In this document: positions 7,833-15,759 of the stretch, piece after piece
Position numbering within the stretch: the stretch's first letter is position 1
Layout of the letters: each line of letters starts with the position of its first letter
Source of the DNA: a virus
Reading direction: 5' to 3' (one strand)
Virus record (IMG/VR): IMGVR_UViG_3300045257_000097
Location: 1 to 29,158 of that record
DNA: 29,158 nucleotides
Position numbers and translations under genes: made by a program
The notes under the pieces: model-generated
Database searches by the model: none
What the model saw: only the letters and a program-made list of their open reading frames with translations
What the model was told of the DNA's origin: nothing

Positions 7833-8474
7833 ATTAAGTCTTATTGCTGTCATTATAGCATGACCTTTGTAATTATTTATGTACTCACCTAAATGTTGAT
7901 AACTATAACCAATTTCTAGATGTGTATTATTAAATAATTTTCTGTTTACACCTAAGTAAATCGCATAAGTCAAATCTTTTTTTTCTGATATTACATCTGA
8001 ATCCAGTCCTTTTGTCAATACGCCTTTTGTTTTTGAGATTCCAGCACCTAAGCCCCCATATAGTGTATTACCTTTAATTTTTAATAAATCTACAAAAAGA
8101 TTGATTTTCCCTGTGGTGACTTTTCCATAAGTGCAAATCTTATTATCATCTACCAAAGGATTTGAATTTCTTTGAGCACACAGATTAGCATGGTAAAAAG
8201 CATGTCTTATATTAGAAAAATGTTCGATTGATAAATCTATTCTGGCGTTGTCAGCAATATCATAACCAATAGCAAAACCAATAAATGGGGTTTTTTTACT
8301 AGTCATAGCACCAACTTTTTGCGGGCTAAAATGTCCCAATATAGGTTTTATATAATAATTAGAATTTTCAGCTTTGGCTACGTTTACAAACGTTAGAACT
8401 ACCGCTCCTAAAAGAACATTTAGTAATATGTGCAGTAGTATAATAATTAAATAAGCTCTCGTTTTTGTTAGCAT
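7827..8474 (-). CDS. Outer-membrane beta-barrel protein, Rickettsia Adr1/Adr2-like (cargo gene)
   Basis: I choose ATG at 8474, which has GAGG six bases upstream, giving 215 residues. A signal peptide is clear: basic start, long hydrophobic stretch, cleavage after AKA at residue 35. The mature part alternates polar and hydrophobic residues in beta strands and ends in an aromatic/hydrophobic strand (YKGHAIMTAIRLNL). The segments GYDIADNARIDLSIEHFS and NNYKGHAIMTAIRLNL resemble, from memory, Rickettsia Adr1/Adr2 surface antigens, which bind host factors such as vitronectin. Two Cys flank an extracellular-loop-like stretch. It is the only minus-strand gene among the head genes and has its own upstream region, which fits a moron. 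Other small 8-stranded barrels are possible. Confidence 0.72.
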   Translation of the reverse strand: MLTKTRAYLIIILLHILLNVLLGAVVLTFVNVAKAENSNYYIKPILGHFSPQKVGAMTSKKTPFIGFAIGYDIADNARIDLSIEHFSNIRHAFYHANLCAQRNSNPLVDDNKICTYGKVTTGKINLFVDLLKIKGNTLYGGLGAGISKTKGVLTKGLDSDVISEKKDLTYAIYLGVNRKLFNNTHLEIGYSYQHLGEYINNYKGHAIMTAIRLNL

Positions 8475-8552
8475 AATAACCTCGTATTTAAATTGTAAAA
8501 GTAACAAAGGTTAACAGTAAAAAGTTAAATTATCAATAATTAATTAATAATA

Positions 8553-8583
8553 TTGACAATTATGTAAACTTAGTTAATATATT
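8553..8583 (+). promoter_or_regulatory. Candidate promoter for the capsid gene block
   Basis: TTGACA at 8553-8558 is followed by TAATAT at 8575-8580 (16-bp spacer) or TATATT at 8578-8583 (19-bp spacer). It lies 30-50 bp before the TTG start of the prohead protease gene. Read on the other strand, the same site gives TTGTCA, which may serve the outward-facing membrane-protein gene, so 8475-8609 probably holds divergent promoters. The motif AGTTAAT followed by TAT also occurs upstream of the portal gene near 1423. Confidence 0.45.
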
Positions 8584-8609
8584 AGTAATACATTAATATT
8601 GGTGACATC

Positions 8610-9728
8610 TTGACGGATATAAGAATAGACAGAGTAAAACTTGGCAAAGTATCAAAGACTCCGGAGGGGTTTTTAAAAGGAGATGCTGTTGTCACTAGAA
8701 CTGGCGTTTTTGTATATCACAATATGGACGGCACAGAACGTAGAGAGTTAAGACATCCTAAGGATGTTTTAATAAGTGAAAGCTTAGAAACATTAAAATC
8801 ATTACCTATAACCAATGATCACCCAAGCACATTAGTTAACGTTGACAATGCGGATTCTTTAGTTGTGGGAATGACTGGCGAGACGGTAAAAATCGAAGAA
8901 GGTTTTGTCGCCGTATCTTTAAATATTACTCACAAAGATGCTATAGAAGCGATTAACAATGGTAAACATGAGTTGTCTGCTGGATATAGGGTCGATCTAA
9001 TTGAAGAAGTCGGAGAATATGAAGGCGAAAAATACACTCATCGCCAAACCAACATTAACTACAATCACATTGCATGTGTAGATAAAGGCAGAGCCGGTGC
9101 GGTGGCTAGGCTAAATCTAGATGGAGCATTTATTCAATGCGAAGAAATCAAAAACGAAACAAAGGAAATTATGACAATTAATAAAGACAACGAAGGCGAG
9201 AGCCTTATTGAAAAATTGGCAGAAACGGTAATTAAAACAACTGTTGACACCGAAACAAAATCAATAACTGAAGAAGTAAAGGAAGTGAAGGCACTTGTTG
9301 AGGGTGAAGTAAGCTCTATTGAATCCGAATCTAATAACGATTCGATTGAATCAGTTATCGAGAAACTAAGAGCTGAAAATGAAATGCTCAAAAGCACCAA
9401 AATAAATGTTGACTCCTTGGTTGCTGAAAAAGCCATACAAAGAGTTTTGCTTTTGAATAAGGCTGCATCAATCATGAACACAGACGGACTGATTGACAAG
9501 ACCGAAAGAGAAATCATGGAAAGTGCAATTAAATCAAGACTTAATTGCGAAGCTAACTTTGCTGATAAGTCAGATGACTATGTAGCTGGTAGATTTGATG
9601 CAGTTATTGAAGATAACCAATACAGAAACATTAAAAAACAAATGACCAATTTAGATATGAGTGTTGCGGATAAAAAGCCAAAAACTCTTATGGATATTTT
9701 GAAAGCTCAACACGCTGGGGGTAAATAA
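8610..9728 (+). CDS. Prohead protease fused to scaffold, DUF2213 family
   Basis: This 372-residue protein starts at TTG 8610; an in-frame stop at 8586 rules out a longer form, and GGTG lies just upstream. Residues 1-175 form the DUF2213 domain, a HK97-like prohead serine protease fold with probable catalytic H71 (ITNDHP) and S123 (HELSAGYRVDL), and NHIACVDKGRAG near residue 153. Residues 188-360 are highly charged and helical (EEVKEVKALVEGEV, KLRAENEMLKS), as expected of a scaffold. The enzyme would trim the scaffold and capsid proteins during head maturation. An internal ATG with a strong ribosome binding site at 9171 could yield the scaffold alone. Confidence 0.82.
   Translation: MTDIRIDRVKLGKVSKTPEGFLKGDAVVTRTGVFVYHNMDGTERRELRHPKDVLISESLETLKSLPITNDHPSTLVNVDNADSLVVGMTGETVKIEEGFVAVSLNITHKDAIEAINNGKHELSAGYRVDLIEEVGEYEGEKYTHRQTNINYNHIACVDKGRAGAVARLNLDGAFIQCEEIKNETKEIMTINKDNEGESLIEKLAETVIKTTVDTETKSITEEVKEVKALVEGEVSSIESESNNDSIESVIEKLRAENEMLKSTKINVDSLVAEKAIQRVLLLNKAASIMNTDGLIDKTEREIMESAIKSRLNCEANFADKSDDYVAGRFDAVIEDNQYRNIKKQMTNLDMSVADKKPKTLMDILKAQHAGGK
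9171..9728 (+). CDS. Nested scaffold form from an internal in-frame start
   Basis: ATG 9171 is codon 188 of the protease gene and lies right after AAAGGAAATT, a better ribosome binding site than that of the full-length TTG start. It falls exactly where the protease domain ends and the charged helical region begins. It would give a 185-residue scaffold. Nested scaffold genes are known in lambda (C/Nu3) and related phages. The existence of the product is inferred from position and signal only. Confidence 0.45.
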   Translation: MTINKDNEGESLIEKLAETVIKTTVDTETKSITEEVKEVKALVEGEVSSIESESNNDSIESVIEKLRAENEMLKSTKINVDSLVAEKAIQRVLLLNKAASIMNTDGLIDKTEREIMESAIKSRLNCEANFADKSDDYVAGRFDAVIEDNQYRNIKKQMTNLDMSVADKKPKTLMDILKAQHAGGK

Positions 9729-9729
9729 T

Positions 9730-10188
9730 ATGGCATACGGTTATATATATCCAGAACCGCAAGCAGGTCAACCTTACGATACTACTATCAAAACAAATGA
9801 CAGTTTTGCGGCTGAAGAAGTCATAGGGTTTGGATTACCTTTGATGAGAGGGTCAGACAAAGAAAAACAAGTAAAAGTATTCAACGGTGGTATTACAACA
9901 AAACTGTTAGGTATTTCCGGTTATTCAGCTACTAGAATTGAAGGTTCATACGCGCCTCAATCTATGGTTACAGTAGTCACTATGGGTAGAGTATGGGTAC
10001 CTCTTGTAGGTACTGTAACGGTTCAACCTGGTCAAACAGCTTATCTTAATATTACTGATGACATAATCACTAACGTTGCCGTAACAGATGAAACAATCGC
10101 TATAGGCAGATTTTTAACCGGTGGTACTACTAATCCATCAGTACAAAAGCTATTCGTATTAGAACTTGAAGTCGGATTTGAGGAGTAG
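9730..10188 (+). CDS. Capsid decoration/cement-like protein 1, DUF2190-like
   Basis: This 152-residue beta-rich protein belongs to a tandem set of three related genes. Shared blocks are an N-terminal GQPYDTTIKTNDSFAAEE-type segment, a central MVTVVTMGRVWVPLVG core and a C-terminal IAIGRFLTGGT. DUF2190-type proteins lie next to the capsid gene in many phages and are thought to stabilise the head surface. The start lies 1 bp after the stop of the protease/scaffold gene. It is closest to the third copy. Confidence 0.7.
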   Translation: MAYGYIYPEPQAGQPYDTTIKTNDSFAAEEVIGFGLPLMRGSDKEKQVKVFNGGITTKLLGISGYSATRIEGSYAPQSMVTVVTMGRVWVPLVGTVTVQPGQTAYLNITDDIITNVAVTDETIAIGRFLTGGTTNPSVQKLFVLELEVGFEE

Positions 10189-10692
10189 ATGGAATACGGA
10201 CAACATGCACCGGCATTAGCTGGTCAATTAGAAAGTTCACCTCTTAACATCAAAGATAGTTTCACAGCTTCTGGAGTCATAGATTTTGGCAGACCAGTAA
10301 TGAGGCACACTCCTCTAGAAAAGACTTGTGCGATATACAACAACTTTGGAGCGACTGTTTTAAACAAATTCTTAGGCGTAGCAGTTTACAACGCTCTTAG
10401 TCTTCCAAGAGAGGCTAATCCATTAGGCGGAGTATATGTCGATGGAGATGCTGTGACTGTACTAACAGCCGGTAGAGTATGGACAACTCTAAAACCGGGG
10501 CTTGTTGTTACAGCTGGCGACTATTGTTACATAGATGAAAGTACTACTGTTATTAAGGATGACTTTTCTAATATTCCAGTAGGCACATTTATAACAGTAG
10601 GAAGGTTCTTAACTGGTGGTACGTCAGATGGGCTCAACGGAGAAAAGGTATTTCTTTTAGAAATCCAAACGGGCTTTAACGCCCCACTTTAA
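10189..10692 (+). CDS. Capsid decoration/cement-like protein 2, DUF2190-like
   Basis: The second copy has 167 residues and starts immediately after the stop of the first, with GAGGAG inside the end of the preceding gene as ribosome binding site. It keeps the core (DAVTVLTAGRVWTTL) and the end (ITVGRFLTGGT), but has extra residues around the middle (REANPLGGVYVDGD) and is the most divergent of the three. The difference suggests a separate position or role on the head. Confidence 0.68.
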   Translation: MEYGQHAPALAGQLESSPLNIKDSFTASGVIDFGRPVMRHTPLEKTCAIYNNFGATVLNKFLGVAVYNALSLPREANPLGGVYVDGDAVTVLTAGRVWTTLKPGLVVTAGDYCYIDESTTVIKDDFSNIPVGTFITVGRFLTGGTSDGLNGEKVFLLEIQTGFNAPL

Positions 10693-10714
10693 CTAATACA
10701 TAGAGAAAAATAAT

Positions 10715-11176
10715 ATGGCATACGATTACAAATACACAGTAGCGCAGGACGGACAAATAGTCGACTGCACTATAAATGTTAAAACAAGCTTTGGAGCTGA
10801 AGAGGCTATCCCCTTTGGTCAACCCTTGATTAGGGGTACAGATCCACAAAAACAAGTCAAGAGATTTCCAGCTGGCGGTGCATCTACTCTCAAATTCCTT
10901 GGAGTATCGGGTTATGACCCAGAGCAAATAGGTGGTTCTTATCCAACAGCTAGCATGGTTACGGTTGTTGAGCAAGGCAGAGTATGGGTGCCATTGATAG
11001 GAGCTATAGCGGTAGATGCTGGAGACTGGGCTTACTTAGACAGAAGCACTGGCTTGATTACGGATATAGAGCCTGCATCAGCAAATAAAATCACTATAGG
11101 TAGATTCTTAACTGGCGGTGCGTCATCTGGTACCAACCTATTTGCGCTTGAAATAATTCCGGGTTTAGAAGTTTAA
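10715..11176 (+). CDS. Capsid decoration/cement-like protein 3, DUF2190-like
   Basis: The third copy has 153 residues and is clearly a paralogue of the first: both begin MAY, both share FGxPLxRGxD, GRVWVPL and IGRFLTGG. It has its own weak ribosome binding site (AGAG) and is followed after 23 bp by the major capsid gene. Three copies in a row is more than usual for this module. Confidence 0.7.
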   Translation: MAYDYKYTVAQDGQIVDCTINVKTSFGAEEAIPFGQPLIRGTDPQKQVKRFPAGGASTLKFLGVSGYDPEQIGGSYPTASMVTVVEQGRVWVPLIGAIAVDAGDWAYLDRSTGLITDIEPASANKITIGRFLTGGASSGTNLFALEIIPGLEV

Positions 11177-11199
11177 TAATTAAAAGAGAATAAAATAAA

Positions 11200-12144
11200 A
11201 TGACAAATCTTTACAATATGAATGGTAATACATTAACTAACCTAGATAGCGCACAAACAATTTTCTTTTTGCGTGAACTAGAGCAAATTAAATCTAGAGT
11301 TTTTGAAGTGCCAATTGCGCCTTTGAAAGCTGCTGAATTAATTCCTATCGATAGAACTACATCACCTGGCGCAACAACTGTTACTTATACTGTATATGAT
11401 TTTACTGCAAAAGGTAAGATCATAAGTAACTATGCTGACGATCTACCTCTAGTAGATGTTATGGGTCAACAATACACTAATAATCTAAGGTCATACGGTA
11501 ATGCATATTCTATATCTATAGAAGATATTAGAGCTGCAATGTTTGCTGGTAAGCCATTAGAAGAAAGAAAAATCAGAGCTGCTTTAAAAGAACATCTAAG
11601 ATTCATGAATGATACAGCATTCTTTGGTGATGCAACTGTGGGACTTAATGGTTGGTTAAATAATACGTCTATCCCTACAGCTCCTGTAGCCGGCGCATCT
11701 GCTCCAGCTAGACTTTGGGCTACTAAGGTTGCTACTCCAGCACTAATTTTACAAGATCTTAACGAACTTAAATCATTCGTTCAATCTTCAACAAACGGTG
11801 TTGAGAACATTACTGATATCGCTATGCCAATAGCTCAATATGACATTATTACTAATACACAATTAGGTATTGGTACTGATACCACAATTGCTCAGTTCTT
11901 CTTAAGAAACAATCCTGGTGTAACCATTCACTGGGCTAACGAGCTAAAAGGAGCATTTGGTGGATTGGATGGAATGATTGGTTACGATAGAAACATCGAC
12001 AAGTTCTGGCAGGAAATACCGCAAGACTTCGAGATGTTTGCACCACAATGGAACAACCTAGCTTACAAAGTACCTTGTCACTCTAAGCATGGTGGTACTA
12101 TCATTGTCCGCCCTCAATCACAAGCTATTAGAACAGGTATCTAA
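11200..12144 (+). CDS. Major capsid protein, DUF2184 family
   Basis: The 314-residue protein has the DUF2184 pattern, a HK97-fold capsid family: an N-terminal helix (FFLRELEQIKSRVFEVPIAPLKA), the segment IPIDRTTSPGATTVTYTVYD, the block YSISIEDIRAAMFAGKPLEERKI cut short here, and a C-terminal AYKVPCHSKHGGTIIVRPQ. Its place after protease and decoration genes and before DUF4054 is standard. Length matches the family. It would assemble into the icosahedral shell around the scaffold. Confidence 0.88.
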   Translation: MTNLYNMNGNTLTNLDSAQTIFFLRELEQIKSRVFEVPIAPLKAAELIPIDRTTSPGATTVTYTVYDFTAKGKIISNYADDLPLVDVMGQQYTNNLRSYGNAYSISIEDIRAAMFAGKPLEERKIRAALKEHLRFMNDTAFFGDATVGLNGWLNNTSIPTAPVAGASAPARLWATKVATPALILQDLNELKSFVQSSTNGVENITDIAMPIAQYDIITNTQLGIGTDTTIAQFFLRNNPGVTIHWANELKGAFGGLDGMIGYDRNIDKFWQEIPQDFEMFAPQWNNLAYKVPCHSKHGGTIIVRPQSQAIRTGI

Positions 12145-12494
12145 TGTCTACACCAGCTGAATATTTGGTAATTATAGCACCCGAGTTCAAGAATATTGAT
12201 TTTGTAGGAGCTCTACAGGTAGCAGAATTACAAATATCAGCTGGTTTATGTGGCGATAAGCGTCCTTTATTGGTCGCTTATCTAGCTGCCCATGTATTGA
12301 CAATAGCCAATGCAACGGGTGGTTCAGCAGGAAATATATCCAGTTATACAGAAGGTGGCGCTTCCATAAAATATGAGATCACAAAGACATCATTAGATGT
12401 ATCTGGCTTATCAGATACTAAATATGGTCGTGAACTTATACGAATAAGAAGCGGATGCATTATGCCTGTAAGAACTCGTGCTTGCGTCATATGA
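12144..12494 (+). CDS. Head-tail connector protein, DUF4054 family
   Basis: A 116-residue helical protein with the DUF4054 features APEF near the start, LVAYLAAHVLTIA in the middle and the ending TKYGRELIRIRSG. It starts on the last base of the capsid stop codon, and its stop overlaps the next start (ATGA). Members of this family act as adaptors that extend the portal ring. The assignment rests on sequence pattern and on gene order. Confidence 0.78.
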   Translation: MSTPAEYLVIIAPEFKNIDFVGALQVAELQISAGLCGDKRPLLVAYLAAHVLTIANATGGSAGNISSYTEGGASIKYEITKTSLDVSGLSDTKYGRELIRIRSGCIMPVRTRACVI

Positions 12495-12973
12495 ACTATA
12501 CAGACGTAGACAAAGGATTTAAGGCATTAGAGAAAAGACTTAAAGAGTTTAAGAAAGCGGTAATAAAAGTTGGTATTCAAGGGCGAGAGGCTTTGAATAA
12601 AAACAATGGAGAAACCATAGTAACTTATGCAACGGCAAATGAATTTGGAACTACAACCGCTGGCGTTAATAAAAATATAGTTATACCTCAGCGTTCATTC
12701 ATTCGTTCTACAACTGATAAAAAGAACGGTTGGAAGAAAGAAATTGAACAAGCCTATAACAATATAATAGATGGAAAAGATACGGCGTTAGCTGCTATTG
12801 CGAAAGTTGGAATTATAGCGAGGGATGACATAAAGCAAACTATTACTGATGGAGTTTCTCCGCCAAATGCAGAGTTTACGATCAAAAAGAAGAAGAGTTC
12901 ACATCCGCTTATAGATACTGGTGTTATGAGAAATTCTGTTAGTTATAAATTTGCAGACGAGAACGGCGATTAA
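12491..12973 (+). CDS. Neck/tail-completion protein, HK97 gp10-like
   Basis: The ATG at 12491 overlaps the stop of the preceding gene and gives 161 residues. The blocks VKVGIQG, TYATANEFGT, IPQRSFIRST and HPLIDTGVMRNSVSY are typical of HK97 gp10-like and Mu virion-morphogenesis proteins, which sit in the neck or complete the tail. Position between the connector and the tail terminator supports this. Confidence 0.78.
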   Translation: MNYTDVDKGFKALEKRLKEFKKAVIKVGIQGREALNKNNGETIVTYATANEFGTTTAGVNKNIVIPQRSFIRSTTDKKNGWKKEIEQAYNNIIDGKDTALAAIAKVGIIARDDIKQTITDGVSPPNAEFTIKKKKSSHPLIDTGVMRNSVSYKFADENGD

Positions 12974-12975
12974 TT

Positions 12976-13326
12976 ATGTTAACAGATATTTTTAAAAGAG
13001 ACGTTCCTGTAGTTAGACCAGGTTCTGGTGGTTGGTTAAACGGATATTGGGTAGATGGAGTAGAGAGTAATTTCGTTATAAGGGCTAACGTCCAGCCGGT
13101 ACCAGCGATAGTTATGGAAACCTTCCCGGAAGGTTATAGGACTAAGTCTGCATTTATACTTTATACGAATACGGAATTGAACACATCAGAAGACAACTTG
13201 AATAAACCTGATGTTGTTATGTTGTATGGAAAAAAATACTTAGTAACTAAGAAAGAGATATGGGGAAGTACTGAATTAGCACACTACGAAATTATCGTAT
13301 TTAAAGGGGAATTAGATGCTAATTAG
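12976..13326 (+). CDS. Putative head-tail stopper/joining protein
   Basis: This 116-residue protein is beta-rich: GSGGWLNGYWVDG, then RANVQPVP, and an ending YEIIVFKGELDAN. This is the pattern of phage stopper proteins (FII/gp16-like), which close the connector after packaging. It overlaps the next gene by 11 bp. The call relies on gene order between the gp10-like and terminator genes as much as on sequence. Confidence 0.6.
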   Translation: MLTDIFKRDVPVVRPGSGGWLNGYWVDGVESNFVIRANVQPVPAIVMETFPEGYRTKSAFILYTNTELNTSEDNLNKPDVVMLYGKKYLVTKKEIWGSTELAHYEIIVFKGELDAN

Positions 13327-13831
13327 CGAAGTATATGAGAGGTTCAGGGTTTTTATAGTCGATGTTTTAGACGAAAGCTCAATAACAGTCATATTTGCTA
13401 ATCAGATAGCCCCAAGACCTAAGAAGCCGTTCATTACTATGTCAATAAACCAGATGACGGATTTAAGCTTACCAATGCGATATGGAATTGACGATTTAGC
13501 GCAACAAAAGATTTTATACAATAAGTCGTTTTTAGTGACATTAGAAAGCTACGCGGATGAGCTTCATAAATCTGAAGAGATGCTAAATAAATTACAAAAC
13601 TACTTAGCTACAGAAATAGCATACAACGCTTTTAAGGGTGATATGGCATACATGAAAACCACATTAGGAGTATCAGCTATACCACAAGCTATAAGCGGTA
13701 TAAACGAAAGCAGATCTATCTTAGAGCTTGAGTTTAACCTAACGCAACAAGTAATCGATAAGGTCGGCTTAATAGAACATATTCATATAGTAGATATAGA
13801 TACTGGCAAAGAAATTATAATAAATAAATAA
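13316..13831 (+). CDS. Putative tail terminator, LIC_12616-like
   Basis: A 171-residue protein with RPKKPFITMSINQMTDL near residue 35, a long middle strand (KSFLVTLESYAD) and helix EEMLNKLQNYL, the pattern of LIC_12616/gpU-like tail terminators. It sits just before the sheath gene, the expected place. The protein would cap the tube and sheath and join the tail to the head. Confidence 0.65.
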   Translation: MLISEVYERFRVFIVDVLDESSITVIFANQIAPRPKKPFITMSINQMTDLSLPMRYGIDDLAQQKILYNKSFLVTLESYADELHKSEEMLNKLQNYLATEIAYNAFKGDMAYMKTTLGVSAIPQAISGINESRSILELEFNLTQQVIDKVGLIEHIHIVDIDTGKEIIINK

Positions 13832-13840
13832 AAGGTAAAA

Positions 13841-14878
13841 ATGGCTTTAATAGATAGAATTGTCGACATTAAAATAACTAGAGCTACCAAAGGAATCAAA
13901 AGAGATGAGTTTAGCACAATTTTGGTTATTGGTAATAGCACCGACTCGGATGTAGTAAAAGAATATTTTTCAGCTGCCGAGGTAAAGGTAGATTACGCCG
14001 CTGATAGCCAAGAATATCTAATAGCAACTAGAATCTTCGGTCAAGCAGTTTCAGTAAACAAAATATTAATCGGGCAAACAAAAGCCGGCGAGTCTTTGGT
14101 TGACTCTTATACAAGAATCGGTGCTTCATACACATTCTATGCAGTTGTGATAGCAGATGACATAAGTATTACTCTTGCTAATTATGTCGCTCTAGCTGCT
14201 GCAGTTGAAGCTGATGACCAACCTAAAATGCTTGCATTGCAGGAATATGACTTATCTGGATTAGCCCTTATGACTGCTATACACGCAGCTAACTATGATA
14301 GAACTTTTGTAATATATAATGCTCATGATAATGCTGGCAAAGCTACATATGCAAATGCAGCCTGGTTAGGAGCATTGTTACCTACTGATCCAGGTACGGC
14401 AAATTGGGCGTTTAAAACATTAGCCGGAATAGTAGCGGATACTCCAATTTCTGCAGGTTCATTAACAAGTGCTAAAATAACTCAAATCGAAAGTCTTAAC
14501 GGTAATTATTATACCAACATGGCTGGTAGAGATGCAACATTCAATGGCAAAATGGGGGGTGGAGAATTTATCGACATTATATATGGCGTTGATTGGCTTG
14601 AAAACACAATGCAGCAAGATGTAGCTAATATATATTTCACTAATCCAAAGATACCATATACCGTTCAGGGTATTAGCTTGATAGAAACTGCTATGAGAGC
14701 GTCTTTAGAGTTAGGTGTAAAACTAGGAGTTTTGTCAGGTTACACAATAACAACTCCAGATATCAACACTATAACTGCTGATACTAAAGCTACTAGATCC
14801 TTAACTGGCTTAACTTTTTCAGCTGTAGTAACTGGGGCTATAAATAAAGTTACTATTAACGGTTTTGTAACAATATAA
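13841..14878 (+). CDS. Contractile tail sheath protein, DUF3383 family
   Basis: This 345-residue protein starts MALIDRIVDIKITRAT and contains FSTILVIGNS, the block AWLGALLPTDPGTANWAFKTL cut short here, and NYYTNMAGRD followed by GEFIDIIYGVDWLE. These are signatures of the DUF3383 sheath family, where the PGTANWAFK loop resembles sheaths of other contractile tails. It is on the short side for a sheath. Presence of this gene shows the phage is a myovirus. It is followed by the tube gene. Confidence 0.85.
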   Translation: MALIDRIVDIKITRATKGIKRDEFSTILVIGNSTDSDVVKEYFSAAEVKVDYAADSQEYLIATRIFGQAVSVNKILIGQTKAGESLVDSYTRIGASYTFYAVVIADDISITLANYVALAAAVEADDQPKMLALQEYDLSGLALMTAIHAANYDRTFVIYNAHDNAGKATYANAAWLGALLPTDPGTANWAFKTLAGIVADTPISAGSLTSAKITQIESLNGNYYTNMAGRDATFNGKMGGGEFIDIIYGVDWLENTMQQDVANIYFTNPKIPYTVQGISLIETAMRASLELGVKLGVLSGYTITTPDINTITADTKATRSLTGLTFSAVVTGAINKVTINGFVTI

Positions 14879-14897
14879 ATATAAGAGAGAAAACAAG

Positions 14898-15344
14898 ATG
14901 GCTAAAACTTTCGATCCAAACCAGGTGACTGTAACAATAACAGGGCTTAACTTAAGCCATATTGTAACCGGATTTTCAAAAGATACATTTGTAAGCATTA
15001 CATGGGACGAAGACTTATTTAATGATGACAATGATGCAAATGGAAATTTAATCAGATTCAAAAACAATAACTATAATGCAAAGCTAACACTAACACTAAG
15101 TCAAGGGTCACCTTCAAATGAAATTCTATCAAATTTTATGAATTTAGATAGAGCGGTAAACGTAGGTGGTGCTTTTGCAATAATGGTAAAGGATAACAAT
15201 GGTGGTACTTTAATAACCAGTACATACGCTTATATTCTTACTCCTCCAACTGTAGAGTTTGGAACTTCGGCATCAAACAGAAGTTGGGTAATCAGAATGG
15301 GTGAGGCTGTAGGAACTATTGGGGGCATCAATGGTCAAAACTAA
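14898..15344 (+). CDS. Tail tube protein, DUF3277 family
   Basis: The 148-residue protein has the DUF3277 pattern: TFDPNQVTVTITG at the start, FVSITWDEDLF, a middle strand RFKNNNYNAKLTLTLSQGS with NEILSNFMNLD, and a C-terminal PPTVEFGTSASNRSW. It forms the inner tube inside the sheath. The ribosome binding site is AGAGAG. The next gene starts inside its end. Confidence 0.85.
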   Translation: MAKTFDPNQVTVTITGLNLSHIVTGFSKDTFVSITWDEDLFNDDNDANGNLIRFKNNNYNAKLTLTLSQGSPSNEILSNFMNLDRAVNVGGAFAIMVKDNNGGTLITSTYAYILTPPTVEFGTSASNRSWVIRMGEAVGTIGGINGQN

Positions 15345-15759
15345 CAAAACTATTAATGGTCACGAATATGAGTTTATGGCGTTGCCAGCTATGCATAACT
15401 ACACTTTGTTTTTAAAGTTTAGTGCTACAGTTGGTGACTCGTTGAAAAGCATATTTAGCGTTATGGATAATAGCGGATTTGGTGGTTTAGGCGAAGGTAT
15501 ATCATTGGTTTTAAAATCATTATATACCAACGATCCTAAGGGTGATCTAATGCTAGAGATCATGTCTCAAACTACTAGAGATGGTGTAGCTATAAACAAA
15601 AGTACATTTGACAAGTTTTATACTGGCAATATCGAAGAGATGACGGAGGCGTTAACTCAATCTATCATCGTACATTTCAAGGGTTTTTTGCCAATCGACC
15701 GGCTCTCTGGACTCCTTTTGAACCAAGGAGTGGTGACAACAGAGAGTTCGGAAGTTTAG
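15331..15759 (+). CDS. Tail assembly chaperone, short form (gpG-like)
   Basis: The ATG at 15331 follows GGGGG and lies within the last codons of the tube gene; it gives 142 residues. Features include a helical core (HNYTLFLKFSATVGDSL, GISLVLKSLYTN) and the end LTQSIIVHFKGFLPIDRLSG. Position between tube and tape measure is diagnostic for the G/T chaperone pair. The short form is made by normal termination at 15757-15759; a fraction of ribosomes should shift at 15684-15690 and make the long form. Confidence 0.78.
   Translation: MVKTNKTINGHEYEFMALPAMHNYTLFLKFSATVGDSLKSIFSVMDNSGFGGLGEGISLVLKSLYTNDPKGDLMLEIMSQTTRDGVAINKSTFDKFYTGNIEEMTEALTQSIIVHFKGFLPIDRLSGLLLNQGVVTTESSEV

Noticed and set aside
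12455-12490. Extended N-terminus for the gp10-like protein
   Set aside because: The extra residues come from the end of the DUF4054 gene read in another frame; ATG 12491 with an ATGA overlap fits better.
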